Shown: positions 48,933 to 58,341, numbered from the stretch's first letter. The stretch: DNA of 64,000 nt from Streptomyces sp. S4.7 (GCF_010384365.1 NZ_CP048397.1:5022001-5086000); one strand, 5' to 3'. Translations and numbers: made by a program. Notes: generated by a model from the letters alone, not told the origin.

Positions 48933-51900
48933 GTGTCCGCTCGTATCACCGACCCCGCGCAGCTCAACGAACTCCTCGGCATTCCGTTCACCCCGGAGCA
49001 GACGGCGTGCATCACCGCACCGCCCGCCCCGCAGGTGATCGTGGCCGGCGCGGGCTCCGGCAAGACGACGGTGATGGCCGCGCGCGTGGTGTGGCTCGTG
49101 GGCACCGGCCAGGTGGCTCCCGAGCAGGTCCTCGGCCTCACCTTCACCAACAAGGCGGCGGGTGAACTGGCCGAGCGGGTCCGCAAGGCGCTCGTACGGG
49201 CCGGGGTGACCGATCCCGACCTGCTCGACCAGGAGAACCCTCCGGGCGAGCCACGCATCTCCACCTACCACGCGTTCGCCGGACAGCTCCTCACCGACCA
49301 CGGCCTGCGGATCGGGCTGGAGCCGACCGCCCGCCTGCTGGCGGACGCCACCCGCTACCAACTCGCCGCGCGGGTGCTGAAGGAGGCCCCCGGCCCGTAT
49401 CCCGCCCTGACCAGGTCGTTCCCCGCCCTGGTCGGCGACCTGCTGGCGCTCGACGCCGAACTCGCCGAACATCTCGTCCCCACCGGTGAACTCGCCGCGT
49501 ACGACACCGAACTGCTGCGCACCCTCGAAGGCGTCCGGCTCAGCAACGCCGACCTGCGCAAGGTGCCCGAGACCGCCGGCGCCCGCCGCGAACTGCTCGA
49601 TCTGGTGGGGCGGTACCGCGCGGCCAAGAGCTCCCGCGACCTGCTCGACTTCGGCGACCAGATCGCGCTCTCGGCCGAACTGGCCCTCACCCGGCCCGAG
49701 GTCGGCCGTATTCTGCGCGACGAGTTCCGTGTCGTGCTGCTCGACGAGTACCAGGACACGTCGGTCGCCCAACGCCTGCTCCTGTCGGGCCTCTTCGGCT
49801 CCGGCACCGGCCACGCGGTGACGGCCGTCGGAGACCCCTGCCAGGCGATCTACGGCTGGCGCGGCGCCTCCGTCGCCAACCTGGACGACTTCCCCGCCCA
49901 CTTCCCGTACGGCGACGGCACCCCGGCCGCCCGCTTCTCGCTCAGCGAGAACCGCCGCAGCGGCGGCCGTCTGCTCGATCTCGCCAACGACCTCGCCGGG
50001 CCGCTGCGCGCCATGCACGAAGGTGTGGAAGCGCTGCGGCCCGCGCCCGGCGCCGAACGCGACGGGATCGTGCGGTGCGCCCTCCTCACCACCCATGCCG
50101 AGGAGTTGGACTGGCTCGCCGACTCCATCGCGCACCTGGTGCGCACGGGCAATGAGCCCGCCGAGATCGCGGTGCTGTGCCGCACCGCCGGCGACTTCCC
50201 CGCGATCCAGAGCGCGCTCGTCGCCCGCGACGTGCCCGTGGAGGTCGTCGGCCTGGCCGGGCTGCTCCATCTTCCGGAGGTCGCCGACCTCGTGGCGATG
50301 TGCGAGGTCCTTCAGGACCCCGGCGCCAACGCCTCCTTGGTACGGCTGCTCACCGGCCCGCGCTGGCGCGTCGGCCCCCGCGACCTGGCGCTCCTCGGCC
50401 GCCGCGCCCGGCTGCTGGTCCACCGTACGAAGGGCGGCTCCACCGACGAATCAGCCGATGCCGACGAACGACTGGCGGCGGCGGTCGAGGGCACCGACCC
50501 CGCCGAGGTGATTTCGCTCGCGGACGCGCTCGACACGTTCCTGGAGTCGGCCGGCGGCAAGGACGACGCTCTGCCCTTCTCCGCCGCCGCGCGCGTCCGC
50601 TTCGCCCGGCTCGCGGCCGAACTGCGCGACCTGCGCCGCTCGCTGGCCGATCCGCTGATGGACGTCCTGCACCGGGTCCTCGCCACCACCGGCCTGGAGG
50701 TCGAACTCTCGGCGTCCCCACACGCCCTGGCCGCGCGGCGCCGCGAGACCCTGGGCAACTTCCTCGACACGGCGGCCTCCTTCGCCGCGCTCGACGGGGA
50801 CGCCACGCTCCTCGCCTTCCTCGCCTTCCTCAGGACGGCGGCGCAGTACGAGAAGGGCCTGGACAACGCGCTGCCCGGCGGCGAGAACACGGTGAAGGTC
50901 CTCACCGCGCACAAGTCCAAGGGCCTGGAGTGGGATGTCGTGGCGGTCCCCGGCCTGGTCACCGGACAGTTCCCCAACAGCAGGGCGCGCGAGGCCTGGA
51001 CGTCCCAGTCGAAGGTCCTGCCGCACGCCCTGCGCGGCGACGCCCCGACGCTCCCGGACGTCCCCGAATGGGACGCGAGGGGCCTGAAGGCGTTCAAGGA
51101 CGAGATGCGCGCCCACCAGCACACGGAGGAGCTGCGCCTCGGCTATGTGACCTTCACCCGCCCACGCTCACTGCTGCTGGGGTCGGGCCACTGGTGGGGT
51201 CCGACGCAGAAGCGCGCCCGTGGCCCCTCGGACTTCCTGAACGCCCTGTACGAGCACTGCGCGGCCGGTTTCGGTGAGATCGAGGTGTGGGCCGACGAGC
51301 CCCCGGAGTCCGAGGAGAACCCCGCGCTGCTCGCGGCGGACACGGCGCGGGCGTGGCCCCTGCCGCTGGACCCGGACTCCCTGGCCCGCCGCCGCGCGGC
51401 GGCGGACACGGTCCTGGCGCACCTGGACGCGCTGACGGCGTCCGCGGGGATGGCGGACCAGCTCCACGACGAGCCTCCTCCTGAAGAGGACGCCCCGCCG
51501 CCGGACGACGTGTACCCGGACGACGTGAACGACGACCTGGAGGGGCCCTACGACTCGTACGACCCGGCGGAGGACGGACCCGGCCCCGCCGACGAGTGGG
51601 AGCACGACGATCTGGCGGACTGGGACGACTGGGAGAGTGGAGGCGAGCACCGGCGGACACCGCAGAGCCCGGAGCACCGGGCGGACGCGCCGGACGCAGC
51701 ACCGGCGCCCGCGGGTCCCGCGCGCCTGCCCAGCCCCCGGCCGCCGGCCGAGGAGGCGCGTCTGACCCCAGAGGAACGCCGCACCCTCGCCTCCTGGGAC
51801 CGTGACCTCGACGCCCTCTCCGGAGAGCTGCTGCGCGCCCGCGCGCGCGTCCGTGACGTCGCCGTACCGCCCTCCCTCTCCGCCTCCCAACTGCTGCGTC

Positions 51901-52592
51901 TCGCCGCCGACCCCGACGCCTTCGCCCAGGAGCTGGCCCGCCCCATGCCCCGCCCGCCGCAGCGCGCGGCGCGCCGCGGCACCCGGTTCCACGCCTGGGT
52001 GGAGTCCCGCTTCGACGAACTGTCGCTCCCGATGCTCGGCCCCGACGAGCTGCCCGGCGGAGCGGCGGACGAGCCGGAGATCGCCGACGAGCGTGATCTG
52101 GCGGCACTCAAGGACGCCTTCGACCGCACCCCGTACGCCCGGCGCACGCCGTACCGCGTCGAGGCGCCGTTCCAGCTCACCCTCGCCGGCCGGGTGATCC
52201 GGGGCCGTATCGACGCGGTGTACCGCGACGTCGACCCGCTGACCGACACCGTCACCTACGAGATCGTCGACTGGAAGACCAGCCGCGGCCGTACCGGCGA
52301 CCCGCTCCAGCTCGCGGTCTACCGCCTGGCCTGGGCCGAGCAGCACGGCATCGCGCCGGACGCGGTCACGGCCACCTTCCTCTACGTACGCAGCGGTGAG
52401 GCCATACGCCCCGAGGGGCTGCCCGGACGCGCCGGACTGGAGCGCATCCTCCTGTACGGCAGCGAGCACACGACCGGCCACGGCACCGAGCACGCGGCCG
52501 ACGACACCTCCTCCGCCGCCGCTGGCGAACACATGCCGCAACAGCGTCCCGAACGGGCAACGGCAGACGAGACCACCCCCGGAGCCGGATAG
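48933..52592 (+). CDS. adnB: AdnB-like ATP-dependent helicase-nuclease subunit
   Basis: The product is 1219 aa from the GTG at 48933 (SARITDP...), chosen over 48909 by -10 spacing. UvrD-type motor: AGAGSGKTT (about 38), LDEYQDTS (about 270), GDPCQAIYGWRGAS, and a late TAHKSKGLEW (about 658). A strongly Asp/Glu-rich linker (about 840-905) joins motor and nuclease. The C-terminal RecB-like nuclease has RGRIDAVY and the VDWKTSRGR metal/catalytic motif (about 1112). Unlike AdnA, no C-terminal cysteine cluster is seen. It is the leading motor in mycobacterial AdnAB and resects double-strand breaks. Confidence 0.88.
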   Translation: MSARITDPAQLNELLGIPFTPEQTACITAPPAPQVIVAGAGSGKTTVMAARVVWLVGTGQVAPEQVLGLTFTNKAAGELAERVRKALVRAGVTDPDLLDQENPPGEPRISTYHAFAGQLLTDHGLRIGLEPTARLLADATRYQLAARVLKEAPGPYPALTRSFPALVGDLLALDAELAEHLVPTGELAAYDTELLRTLEGVRLSNADLRKVPETAGARRELLDLVGRYRAAKSSRDLLDFGDQIALSAELALTRPEVGRILRDEFRVVLLDEYQDTSVAQRLLLSGLFGSGTGHAVTAVGDPCQAIYGWRGASVANLDDFPAHFPYGDGTPAARFSLSENRRSGGRLLDLANDLAGPLRAMHEGVEALRPAPGAERDGIVRCALLTTHAEELDWLADSIAHLVRTGNEPAEIAVLCRTAGDFPAIQSALVARDVPVEVVGLAGLLHLPEVADLVAMCEVLQDPGANASLVRLLTGPRWRVGPRDLALLGRRARLLVHRTKGGSTDESADADERLAAAVEGTDPAEVISLADALDTFLESAGGKDDALPFSAAARVRFARLAAELRDLRRSLADPLMDVLHRVLATTGLEVELSASPHALAARRRETLGNFLDTAASFAALDGDATLLAFLAFLRTAAQYEKGLDNALPGGENTVKVLTAHKSKGLEWDVVAVPGLVTGQFPNSRAREAWTSQSKVLPHALRGDAPTLPDVPEWDARGLKAFKDEMRAHQHTEELRLGYVTFTRPRSLLLGSGHWWGPTQKRARGPSDFLNALYEHCAAGFGEIEVWADEPPESEENPALLAADTARAWPLPLDPDSLARRRAAADTVLAHLDALTASAGMADQLHDEPPPEEDAPPPDDVYPDDVNDDLEGPYDSYDPAEDGPGPADEWEHDDLADWDDWESGGEHRRTPQSPEHRADAPDAAPAPAGPARLPSPRPPAEEARLTPEERRTLASWDRDLDALSGELLRARARVRDVAVPPSLSASQLLRLAADPDAFAQELARPMPRPPQRAARRGTRFHAWVESRFDELSLPMLGPDELPGGAADEPEIADERDLAALKDAFDRTPYARRTPYRVEAPFQLTLAGRVIRGRIDAVYRDVDPLTDTVTYEIVDWKTSRGRTGDPLQLAVYRLAWAEQHGIAPDAVTATFLYVRSGEAIRPEGLPGRAGLERILLYGSEHTTGHGTEHAADDTSSAAAGEHMPQQRPERATADETTPGAG

Positions 52593-52595
52593 GCT
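52590..52595 (+). promoter_or_regulatory. -10 box of a probable leaderless transcript
   Basis: TAGGCT ends 6 nt before the ATG at 52602 and overlaps the adnB stop codon. No ribosome site is present. Confidence 0.45.
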
Positions 52596-52601
52596 CGACG
52601 T

Positions 52602-54008
52602 ATGAGCGAGACCCCGGACAGCGCCGTCCGTACGCACACCCGTGACTACATCCGGTCCCACCGCGCGGCCTTCCTCGACGACCTCTCCGAGTGGCTGCGC
52701 ATCCCGTCCGTATCGGCGCAGCCCGACCACGACGCGGACGTACGGCGCAGCGCCGACTGGCTCGCGGCGAAACTTCGCGAGACCGGCTTCCCGGTCGCGG
52801 AGATCTGGGACACCCCCGGCGCCCCCGCCGTCTTCGCCGAGTGGCCCTCCGACGACCCGGGGGCCCCGGTCGTCCTGGTCTACGGCCACCACGACGTCCA
52901 GCCCGCAGCCCGTGAGGACGGCTGGCGGAGTGACCCCTTCGAACCGGTCGTCCGGGACGGGCGGCTGTACGCGCGCGGCGCCGCCGACGACAAGGGGCAG
53001 GTGTTCTTCCACACACTCGGCGTCCGGGCGCATCTCGCGGCCACCGGCCGCGAGACCCCCGCCGTACATCTCAAACTGCTCGTCGAGGGCGAGGAGGAGT
53101 CCGGTTCCCCGCACTTCCGCGCGCTCGTCGAGCAGCGGGCCGCCCGCCTCGCCGCCGACGCCGTGATCGTCTGCGACACCGGCATGTGGTCCGCGGACAC
53201 CCCCACCGTCTGCACCGGGATGCGCGGCCTCGCGGAGTGCGAGGTGGAGCTGTACGGGCCCGACCAGGACATCCACTCCGGCTCCTTCGGCGGCGCCGTG
53301 CCCAACCCGGCCACCGTCGCCGCCCGCCTCGTGGCCGCGCTGCACGACGAGAACGAGCGGGTCACCGTGCCCGGCTTCTACGACGGCGTCGCGCCGCTCA
53401 CCGACGCCGAGCGCACGCTCATCGCCGAACTGCCCTTCGACGAGGAGGCATGGCTGCGTACGGCCAAGTCGCACGGCACGCTCGGCGAGGCGGGCTACTC
53501 CACGCTGGAGCGCGTCTGGGCCCGTCCCACCGCCGAGGTCAACGGCATGGGCGGCGGTTATCAGGGCCCCGGCGGCAAGACGATCATCCCGTCGTCCGCG
53601 CGGCTGAAGCTCTCGTTCCGGCTCGTCGGCGGTCAGGACCCGGACCGGATCGAGCGCGCTGTCGGTGACTGGATCGACGCCAGGATCCCGGCCGGTGTCC
53701 GCCACAAGACCACCTTCGCCGCGGCCACCCGCCCCTGTCTGACCCCGCTGGACCATCCCGCGCTCCAGTCGGTCGTACGGGCCATGGGCCGCGCCTTCGA
53801 CCAGAAGATCCGCTTCACCCGCGAAGGCGGCTCGGGACCGGCCGCCGACCTCCAGGACGTGCTCGGCGTCCCCGTGCTGTTCCTGGGCATCTCCGTACCG
53901 TCCGACGGCTGGCACGCGCCCGACGAGAAGGTCGAGATCGACCTCCTCATGAAGGGCGTGGAGACGACCGCCTACCTCTGGAGCGATCTCGCCGCCGCTC
54001 TCCGCTGA
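52602..54008 (+). CDS. M20 family dipeptidase/metallopeptidase
   Basis: The product is 468 aa. The di-zinc site is visible: YGHHDVQPA (about 92), GAADDKGQ with the bridging Asp (about 126), the catalytic pair in VEGEEESGSP (about 162), Asp in CDTGMW (about 192) and a late HAPDEK His (about 441). A dimerisation domain lies at about 215-385. The sequence is of the carnosinase/CNDP-like M20 group rather than DapE. It hydrolyses dipeptides or N-acyl amino acids in the cytoplasm; the substrate is not known. It begins 9 nt after adnB. Confidence 0.88.
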   Translation: MSETPDSAVRTHTRDYIRSHRAAFLDDLSEWLRIPSVSAQPDHDADVRRSADWLAAKLRETGFPVAEIWDTPGAPAVFAEWPSDDPGAPVVLVYGHHDVQPAAREDGWRSDPFEPVVRDGRLYARGAADDKGQVFFHTLGVRAHLAATGRETPAVHLKLLVEGEEESGSPHFRALVEQRAARLAADAVIVCDTGMWSADTPTVCTGMRGLAECEVELYGPDQDIHSGSFGGAVPNPATVAARLVAALHDENERVTVPGFYDGVAPLTDAERTLIAELPFDEEAWLRTAKSHGTLGEAGYSTLERVWARPTAEVNGMGGGYQGPGGKTIIPSSARLKLSFRLVGGQDPDRIERAVGDWIDARIPAGVRHKTTFAAATRPCLTPLDHPALQSVVRAMGRAFDQKIRFTREGGSGPAADLQDVLGVPVLFLGISVPSDGWHAPDEKVEIDLLMKGVETTAYLWSDLAAALR

Positions 54009-54045
54009 ACAGACACCCATCCATCCGGGGGAGTTGGAAGTACCA

Positions 54046-54996
54046 GTGAGCACCACAACCAGCGGCGGGGAAACCGCCGCACACCGGCCGATCGTCCTGA
54101 CCTCCGACAGTGGCATCGACCGGGCCGCGCACCACCGCCTCGACGAGGCGTGGCTGGCCGCCGCGTGGAGCCACCCGACGACGCGGGTCTTCGTGGTCTC
54201 CGCCGGCCAGGTGTTGATAGACGACACCCCGGACGGCCGTACCGAACTCGTCATGACCCCGTCCTTCGAGGCGCCCCTCACCGAGACCCACCGCTACTTC
54301 CTCGGTACGGACGCGGAAGGAGTCAGCTACTTCGCGCTCCAGAAGGACACCCTGCCGGGCCGCATGGACCAGTCGGCACGCCCCGCGGGGCTGCGCGAGG
54401 CCGCGCTGCTGCTGTCCCCGCGCGACGCGGGTCTGATGGTCCACGCCGTCGCGCTGGAGAACTGGCAGCGGCTGCACCGCTTCTGCTCCCGCTGCGGCGA
54501 GCGCACGGTGATCGCGGCGGCCGGCCACATCCGCCGCTGCCCCGCGTGCGGTGCCGAGCACTACCCGCGTACCGACCCCGCCGTGATCATGCTCGTCACC
54601 GACGAGCAGGACCGCGCGCTCCTCGGCCGTCAGGTGCACTGGCCGGAGGGGCGGTTCTCGACGCTGGCGGGCTTCGTGGAGCCGGGGGAGTCGATCGAAC
54701 AGTCCGTGGCCCGTGAGGTGTTCGAGGAGGCGGGCATCACCGTCGGCGCCGTCGAGTACGTCGCGAGCCAGCCGTGGCCCTTCCCCTCCAGCCTGATGCT
54801 GGGCTTCATGGCCCGCGCCACCTCCTTCGAGATCACCGTGGACGGTGACGAGATCCAGGAGGCGCGCTGGTTCTCGCGCGACGACCTGCGGACCGCGATC
54901 GAGTCGGGCGAGGTCCTGCCGCCGTCGGGCATCTCGATCGCCGCACGGCTGACGGAGCTCTGGTACGGAAAGCCGCTGCCGAAGCCGCTGAACTGA
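54046..54996 (+). CDS. nudC: NAD(+) diphosphatase NudC (NADH pyrophosphatase)
   Basis: The product is 316 aa from the GTG at 54046 (GGAAG 8 nt upstream; a TTG at 54034 is possible). A zinc ribbon, CSRCGE and CPACGAEHYPRTDP (about 149-172), precedes the Nudix box GFVEPGESIEQSVAREVFEEAG (about 206-228; catalytic REVFEE). The NudC hallmark SQPWPFPSSLM is at about 244. It splits NADH/NAD+ to NMN(H) and AMP, and removes NAD caps from RNA in other bacteria. The neighbouring mycoredoxin and uvrD2 match Rv3199c-Rv3198A-Rv3198c. Confidence 0.94.
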   Translation: MSTTTSGGETAAHRPIVLTSDSGIDRAAHHRLDEAWLAAAWSHPTTRVFVVSAGQVLIDDTPDGRTELVMTPSFEAPLTETHRYFLGTDAEGVSYFALQKDTLPGRMDQSARPAGLREAALLLSPRDAGLMVHAVALENWQRLHRFCSRCGERTVIAAAGHIRRCPACGAEHYPRTDPAVIMLVTDEQDRALLGRQVHWPEGRFSTLAGFVEPGESIEQSVAREVFEEAGITVGAVEYVASQPWPFPSSLMLGFMARATSFEITVDGDEIQEARWFSRDDLRTAIESGEVLPPSGISIAARLTELWYGKPLPKPLN

Positions 54997-55004
54997 CCGG
55001 AACA

Positions 55005-55040
55005 CGTGTGAGCCCCCGCCGGCCGGCGGGGGCTCACACG
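55005..55040. terminator. Hairpin terminator after nudC
   Basis: A 16-bp perfect stem (CGTGTGAGCCCCCGCC / GGCGGGGGCTCACACG) has a GGCC loop. It lies between the convergent stops of nudC (54996) and the mycoredoxin gene (55077). Confidence 0.88.
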
Positions 55041-55076
55041 CTGTCGCGTCCGTCGTGCGGCGCACCGCACGTGGGC

Positions 55077-55319
55077 TCAGGCGCCGACCCTCTGCTTGAC
55101 CTGCGCGAGAGACGGGTTCGTCAACGTCGATCCGTCGTCGAAGAGCAGGGTCGGGACCGTCTGATTGCCACCGTTCGCCTTCTCGACGAACGCCGCCGAA
55201 TCCGGGTCCTGCTCGATGTTGATCTCGGTGTACGCGATGCCTTCGCGGTCCATCTGGCCCTTGAGCCGACGGCAGTATCCGCACCATGTGGTGCTGTACA
55301 TCGTCACGGTCCCCGGCAT
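55077..55319 (-). CDS. mrx1: Mycoredoxin (glutaredoxin-like, CxxC)
   Basis: The product is 80 aa from the ATG at 55319, with GGAGCG and GAGAAG upstream. Active site WCGYC (about 11-15, in STTWCGYCRRL), the cis-Pro loop TVPTLLF (about 54), and a C-terminal helix are as in mycobacterial Mrx1 (Rv3198A). It reduces mixed disulfides with mycothiol, using mycothiol/mycothione reductase as electron source. The SigR-type promoter at 55369-55395 fits its role in disulfide stress. It stands divergently from uvrD2. Confidence 0.93.
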   Translation of the reverse strand: MPGTVTMYSTTWCGYCRRLKGQMDREGIAYTEINIEQDPDSAAFVEKANGGNQTVPTLLFDDGSTLTNPSLAQVKQRVGA

Positions 55320-55368
55320 GTCTTCTCGCGCTCCTCTGGCAGGCTCGAAATGTCTTCGCTGAGAGGAG

Positions 55369-55395
55369 AACGTACGTGACCTGGTCACCATTCCC
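55369..55395 (-). promoter_or_regulatory. SigR-type promoter of the mycoredoxin gene
   Basis: On the minus strand GGGAAT (55395-55390) and GTT (55371-55369) are separated by 18 bp, matching the SigR consensus. Transcription would start at about 55362, leaving a leader of about 43 nt before the ATG at 55319. Confidence 0.75.
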
Positions 55396-55470
55396 GTACT
55401 TGTACGACCAGCGTGACTCCCCTGTGGACAAGTGCAGCACCAGCCTCACGGGACCTGGCAGCATGGCGGG

Positions 55471-57669
55471 GTGACAGCAGCAACGCACTCCTCACTCTTC
55501 CCGCAGGATTCCGACGGCAGCCAGATCGTGGCTCCGCCTCGCGACGCCGACGCGGTGCTCGACGGGCTCGACCCCGAGCAGCGCGAGGTCGCGACGGCGC
55601 TGCACGGTCCGGTGTGCGTGCTGGCCGGTGCCGGCACGGGCAAGACGCGCGCGATCACCCACCGGATCGCGTACGGCGTGCGGGCCGGGATCCTCCAGCC
55701 CACCAGCGTGCTCGCCGTCACCTTCACCAACCGTGCGGCGGGGGAGATGCGCGGACGGCTGCGCCAGCTCGGAGCCGGCGGTGTCCAGGCGCGTACGTTC
55801 CACTCGGCGGCACTGCGCCAGCTCCAGTACTTCTGGCCCAAGGTGGTCGGCGGTGAGCTGCCCCGCCTGCTGGAGCGCAAGGTCCAGCTGGTCGCGGAGT
55901 CGGCGGCCCGCTGCCGGATCCGGCTCGACCGCAACGAGTTGAGGGACGTCACCGGCGAGATCGAGTGGGCCAAGGTCACCCAGACCGTGCCCGCCGACTA
56001 TCCGGCCGCCGTGGCCAAGTCGCACCGCGACGCCCCGCGCGACCCGGCGGAAATCGGCCAGATCTACGCGATGTACGAACAGCTGAAACGGGACAGGTCG
56101 GTGATCGACTTCGAGGACGTCCTGCTGCTCACCGTCGGCATCCTCCAGGACCGGCACGACATCGCCGACCAGATCCGCGGCCAGTACCAGCACTTCGTGG
56201 TGGACGAGTACCAGGACGTGAGCCCGCTCCAGCAGCGGCTTCTCGAACTGTGGATGGGTGACCGGGAGAATCTCTGCGTCGTCGGCGACGCCAGCCAGAC
56301 GATCTACTCGTTCACCGGCGCCACCCCGGACCACCTGCTGAACTTCCGCACCCGCCACCCGAGCGCGACGATGGTGAAGCTGGTCCGGGACTACCGCTCC
56401 ACCCCTCAGGTCGTGCACCTGGCCAACGGCCTGCTCAATCAAGCCAGTGGACGCGCCGCCGAACACCGGCTGGAACTGATCTCCCAGCGCGACGCGGGCC
56501 CCGAGCCCGTCTACACGGAGTACGCGGACGAACCGGCCGAGGCCGAGGGCACCGCGCGCCGGATCCGCGACCTCGTCGCGGCGGGCGTTCCCGCCGGCGA
56601 GATCGCCGTCCTGTACCGGATCAACGCCCAGTCGGAGGTCTACGAACAGGCTCTCGCCGACGCGGGGGTGCCCTACCAACTCCGGGGCGCGGAGCGGTTC
56701 TTCGAGCGCCAGGAGGTACGGGAGGCGGGAGCCGCGCTGCGCGGCGCGGCACGCTTCGGCGGGAACGACTCCCTGCTCGACGACGTGGTCGACCTGCCGT
56801 CCCAGGTGCGGGCCGTGCTCTCCACCAAGGGCTGGACCACCGAACCGCCCACGGGCTCGGGCGCCGTGCGGGACCGCTGGGAGTCGCTGGCGGCCCTCGT
56901 TCGCCTCGCCGAGGACTTCGTACGGGCCAGGCCGGAGGCGACCCTCGGCGATCTGGTGACCGAGCTGGACGAGCGCGCCGCGGCCCAGCACGCCCCGACT
57001 GTCCAGGGCGTCACCCTCGCCTCGCTCCACGCGGCCAAGGGTCTGGAGTGGGACGCCGTGTTCCTGGTCGGCCTGACCGAGGGCATGATGCCGATCACGT
57101 ACGCCAAGACCGACGAGCAGGTCGAGGAGGAGCGCAGGCTCCTCTATGTCGGGGTCACCCGCGCCCGGCTGCACATCTCCCTGTCGTGGGCGCTCTCCAG
57201 GGCCCCCGGCGGCCGGGCCTCCCGGCGCCCCACCCGCTTCCTGAGCGGTCTGCGGCCGGGGTCGTCCGCCCCGGGACGCGGCGCGGGCGCGTCGGGGGGC
57301 GGCGCGTCCGAGCGCGGCGGCCGGCGCAAGCGGCGCGGCCCGGTGCTGTGCCGTGTCTGCGGCACGACGCTGACGGACGCGGGCGAGATGAAGCTGATGC
57401 GCTGCGAGGGCTGCCCGTCGGACATGGACGAGGGGCTGTACGAGCGGCTGCGCGAGTGGCGCTCGGACCAGGCGAAACAACTGGGGCAGCCCGCCTACTG
57501 CGTGTTCACCGACAAGACGCTGATGGCGATCGCCGAGTCCGTGCCGGGCGACGACGGCGAGCTCTCCCGGATCTCGGGTGTCGGCGGCCGTAAGCTGGAG
57601 CGGTTCGGAGCCGATGTCCTCGCCATCTGCGCAGGTGAGGAGCCTGTCGGGGAGGACGAGGAGAGCTGA
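55471..57669 (+). CDS. uvrD2: ATP-dependent DNA helicase UvrD2
   Basis: The product is 732 aa from the GTG at 55471; a CAGCAT box 6 nt before it may be a weak -10. Superfamily 1A motor: AGAGTGKTRA (about 54), VDEYQDVSPLQQ (about 245), GDASQTIYSFTGA, and ASLHAAKGLEWDAVF (about 515). A tetracysteine motif follows, CRVC and CEGC (about 627-652), and a C-terminal HRDC domain (about 665-728, LMAIAESVPGDDGEL, ISGVGGRKLERFG). This is exactly the M. tuberculosis UvrD2 layout (Rv3198c). It unwinds DNA 3'-5' in repair or replication. Confidence 0.93.
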   Translation: MTAATHSSLFPQDSDGSQIVAPPRDADAVLDGLDPEQREVATALHGPVCVLAGAGTGKTRAITHRIAYGVRAGILQPTSVLAVTFTNRAAGEMRGRLRQLGAGGVQARTFHSAALRQLQYFWPKVVGGELPRLLERKVQLVAESAARCRIRLDRNELRDVTGEIEWAKVTQTVPADYPAAVAKSHRDAPRDPAEIGQIYAMYEQLKRDRSVIDFEDVLLLTVGILQDRHDIADQIRGQYQHFVVDEYQDVSPLQQRLLELWMGDRENLCVVGDASQTIYSFTGATPDHLLNFRTRHPSATMVKLVRDYRSTPQVVHLANGLLNQASGRAAEHRLELISQRDAGPEPVYTEYADEPAEAEGTARRIRDLVAAGVPAGEIAVLYRINAQSEVYEQALADAGVPYQLRGAERFFERQEVREAGAALRGAARFGGNDSLLDDVVDLPSQVRAVLSTKGWTTEPPTGSGAVRDRWESLAALVRLAEDFVRARPEATLGDLVTELDERAAAQHAPTVQGVTLASLHAAKGLEWDAVFLVGLTEGMMPITYAKTDEQVEEERRLLYVGVTRARLHISLSWALSRAPGGRASRRPTRFLSGLRPGSSAPGRGAGASGGGASERGGRRKRRGPVLCRVCGTTLTDAGEMKLMRCEGCPSDMDEGLYERLREWRSDQAKQLGQPAYCVFTDKTLMAIAESVPGDDGELSRISGVGGRKLERFGADVLAICAGEEPVGEDEES

Positions 57670-57681
57670 TACAAACTCGTC

Positions 57682-57722
57682 GAGAAAATAGTTTGCGCGC
57701 GCCCCGCGAATCACCATAGGTT
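57682..57722 (+). promoter_or_regulatory. wblC/whiB7 promoter with AT-rich WhiB7-type element
   Basis: GAGAAAATA (57682-57690) lies just upstream of a -35-like TTGCGC (57693-57698); an 18-bp spacer leads to TAGGTT (57717-57722). An AT-rich stretch immediately upstream of the -35 is the published WhiB7/SigA recognition feature, so autoactivation is likely. The transcript would start near 57729. Confidence 0.6.
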
Positions 57723-57823
57723 CTTAACCACGGGAACAGCGGGCTTCTTCGAAGCCCTGTCCCCGTGCTCTACTTGTCCGAAGTGGTATCCGGATTTCGA
57801 TACGCCGAGAGGAGGCGATTTCA

Positions 57824-58171
57824 GTGATCAGCATCACCAGCAGCTTCGTCAGCACCGCCAAATTGACCGATCGCTCGGTCGTCTCCGCCTGCTCGTTCGA
57901 CGTTTCGCTGTCCGGACTGCTCGCCACTGAGGGAGCTCCGTTCGCCGCCACCGGTCTGTCGGGCGCCCGCGCCGGCCGGATCAACCCTGTGGCTCTTCCT
58001 GTCACGGGCGGCAATGAGCGACCGACCAAGGCACTGGCGGCAGAAGTAGCAGCGGCAGAGGCCAAGGCCTGTGCGGTCGCCGCAGCCGGTGCGGAAGCCA
58101 AGAAGCAGACGCAGCAGCACCACACGATGTGGGCCTTCCGTGGGCCTGAACCCTGGAGTGATCCAGCCTGA
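57824..58171 (+). CDS. Upstream ORF in the wblC leader
   Basis: The ORF encodes 115 aa from the GTG at 57824, with a strong AGGAGG site. The peptide begins MISITSSFVSTAKLTDRSV, is Ala/Gln-rich in the middle and ends HHTMWAFRGPEPWSDPA. There is no domain, signal or membrane segment. Its stop lies 22 nt before the terminator at 58193. Translated leaders upstream of whiB7 in mycobacteria couple ribosome stalling by antibiotics to read-through, and this ORF is well placed for the same. The peptide itself may have no function. Confidence 0.7.
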   Translation: MISITSSFVSTAKLTDRSVVSACSFDVSLSGLLATEGAPFAATGLSGARAGRINPVALPVTGGNERPTKALAAEVAAAEAKACAVAAAGAEAKKQTQQHHTMWAFRGPEPWSDPA

Positions 58172-58192
58172 TTCGATCAGGCCGGCGCCTTC

Positions 58193-58236
58193 AGGGCCGC
58201 GGAACCCCACCCGGGATCCGCGGCCCTTCTGTTTGT
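58193..58236 (+). terminator. Intrinsic terminator (attenuator) before wblC
   Basis: An 11-bp stem (AGGGCCGCGGA 58193-58203 / TCCGCGGCCCT 58217-58227) has a 13-nt loop and is followed by TTCTGTTTGT, the most U-rich tail of any hairpin in the window. It lies between the upstream ORF stop and the wblC start. TTCAGGGCC (58190-58198) can instead pair with GGGCCTGAA (58142-58150, inside the upstream ORF) with one mismatch or bulge, which would break the terminator. Confidence 0.75.
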
Positions 58237-58341
58237 CCCGAACGGGACGGGCGGAGCGAAGGGGCCTCGGGAAGAGAACCACCCGGTACCAGCCGACACC
58301 TGGCCAACAGGCCGGACCGAACAGACGAGGAAGACACCACC

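Noticed and set aside
51168..54281. Open frame of 1037 codons on the - strand
   Set aside because: It covers adnB, the M20 peptidase and part of nudC in antisense, with low-complexity translation.
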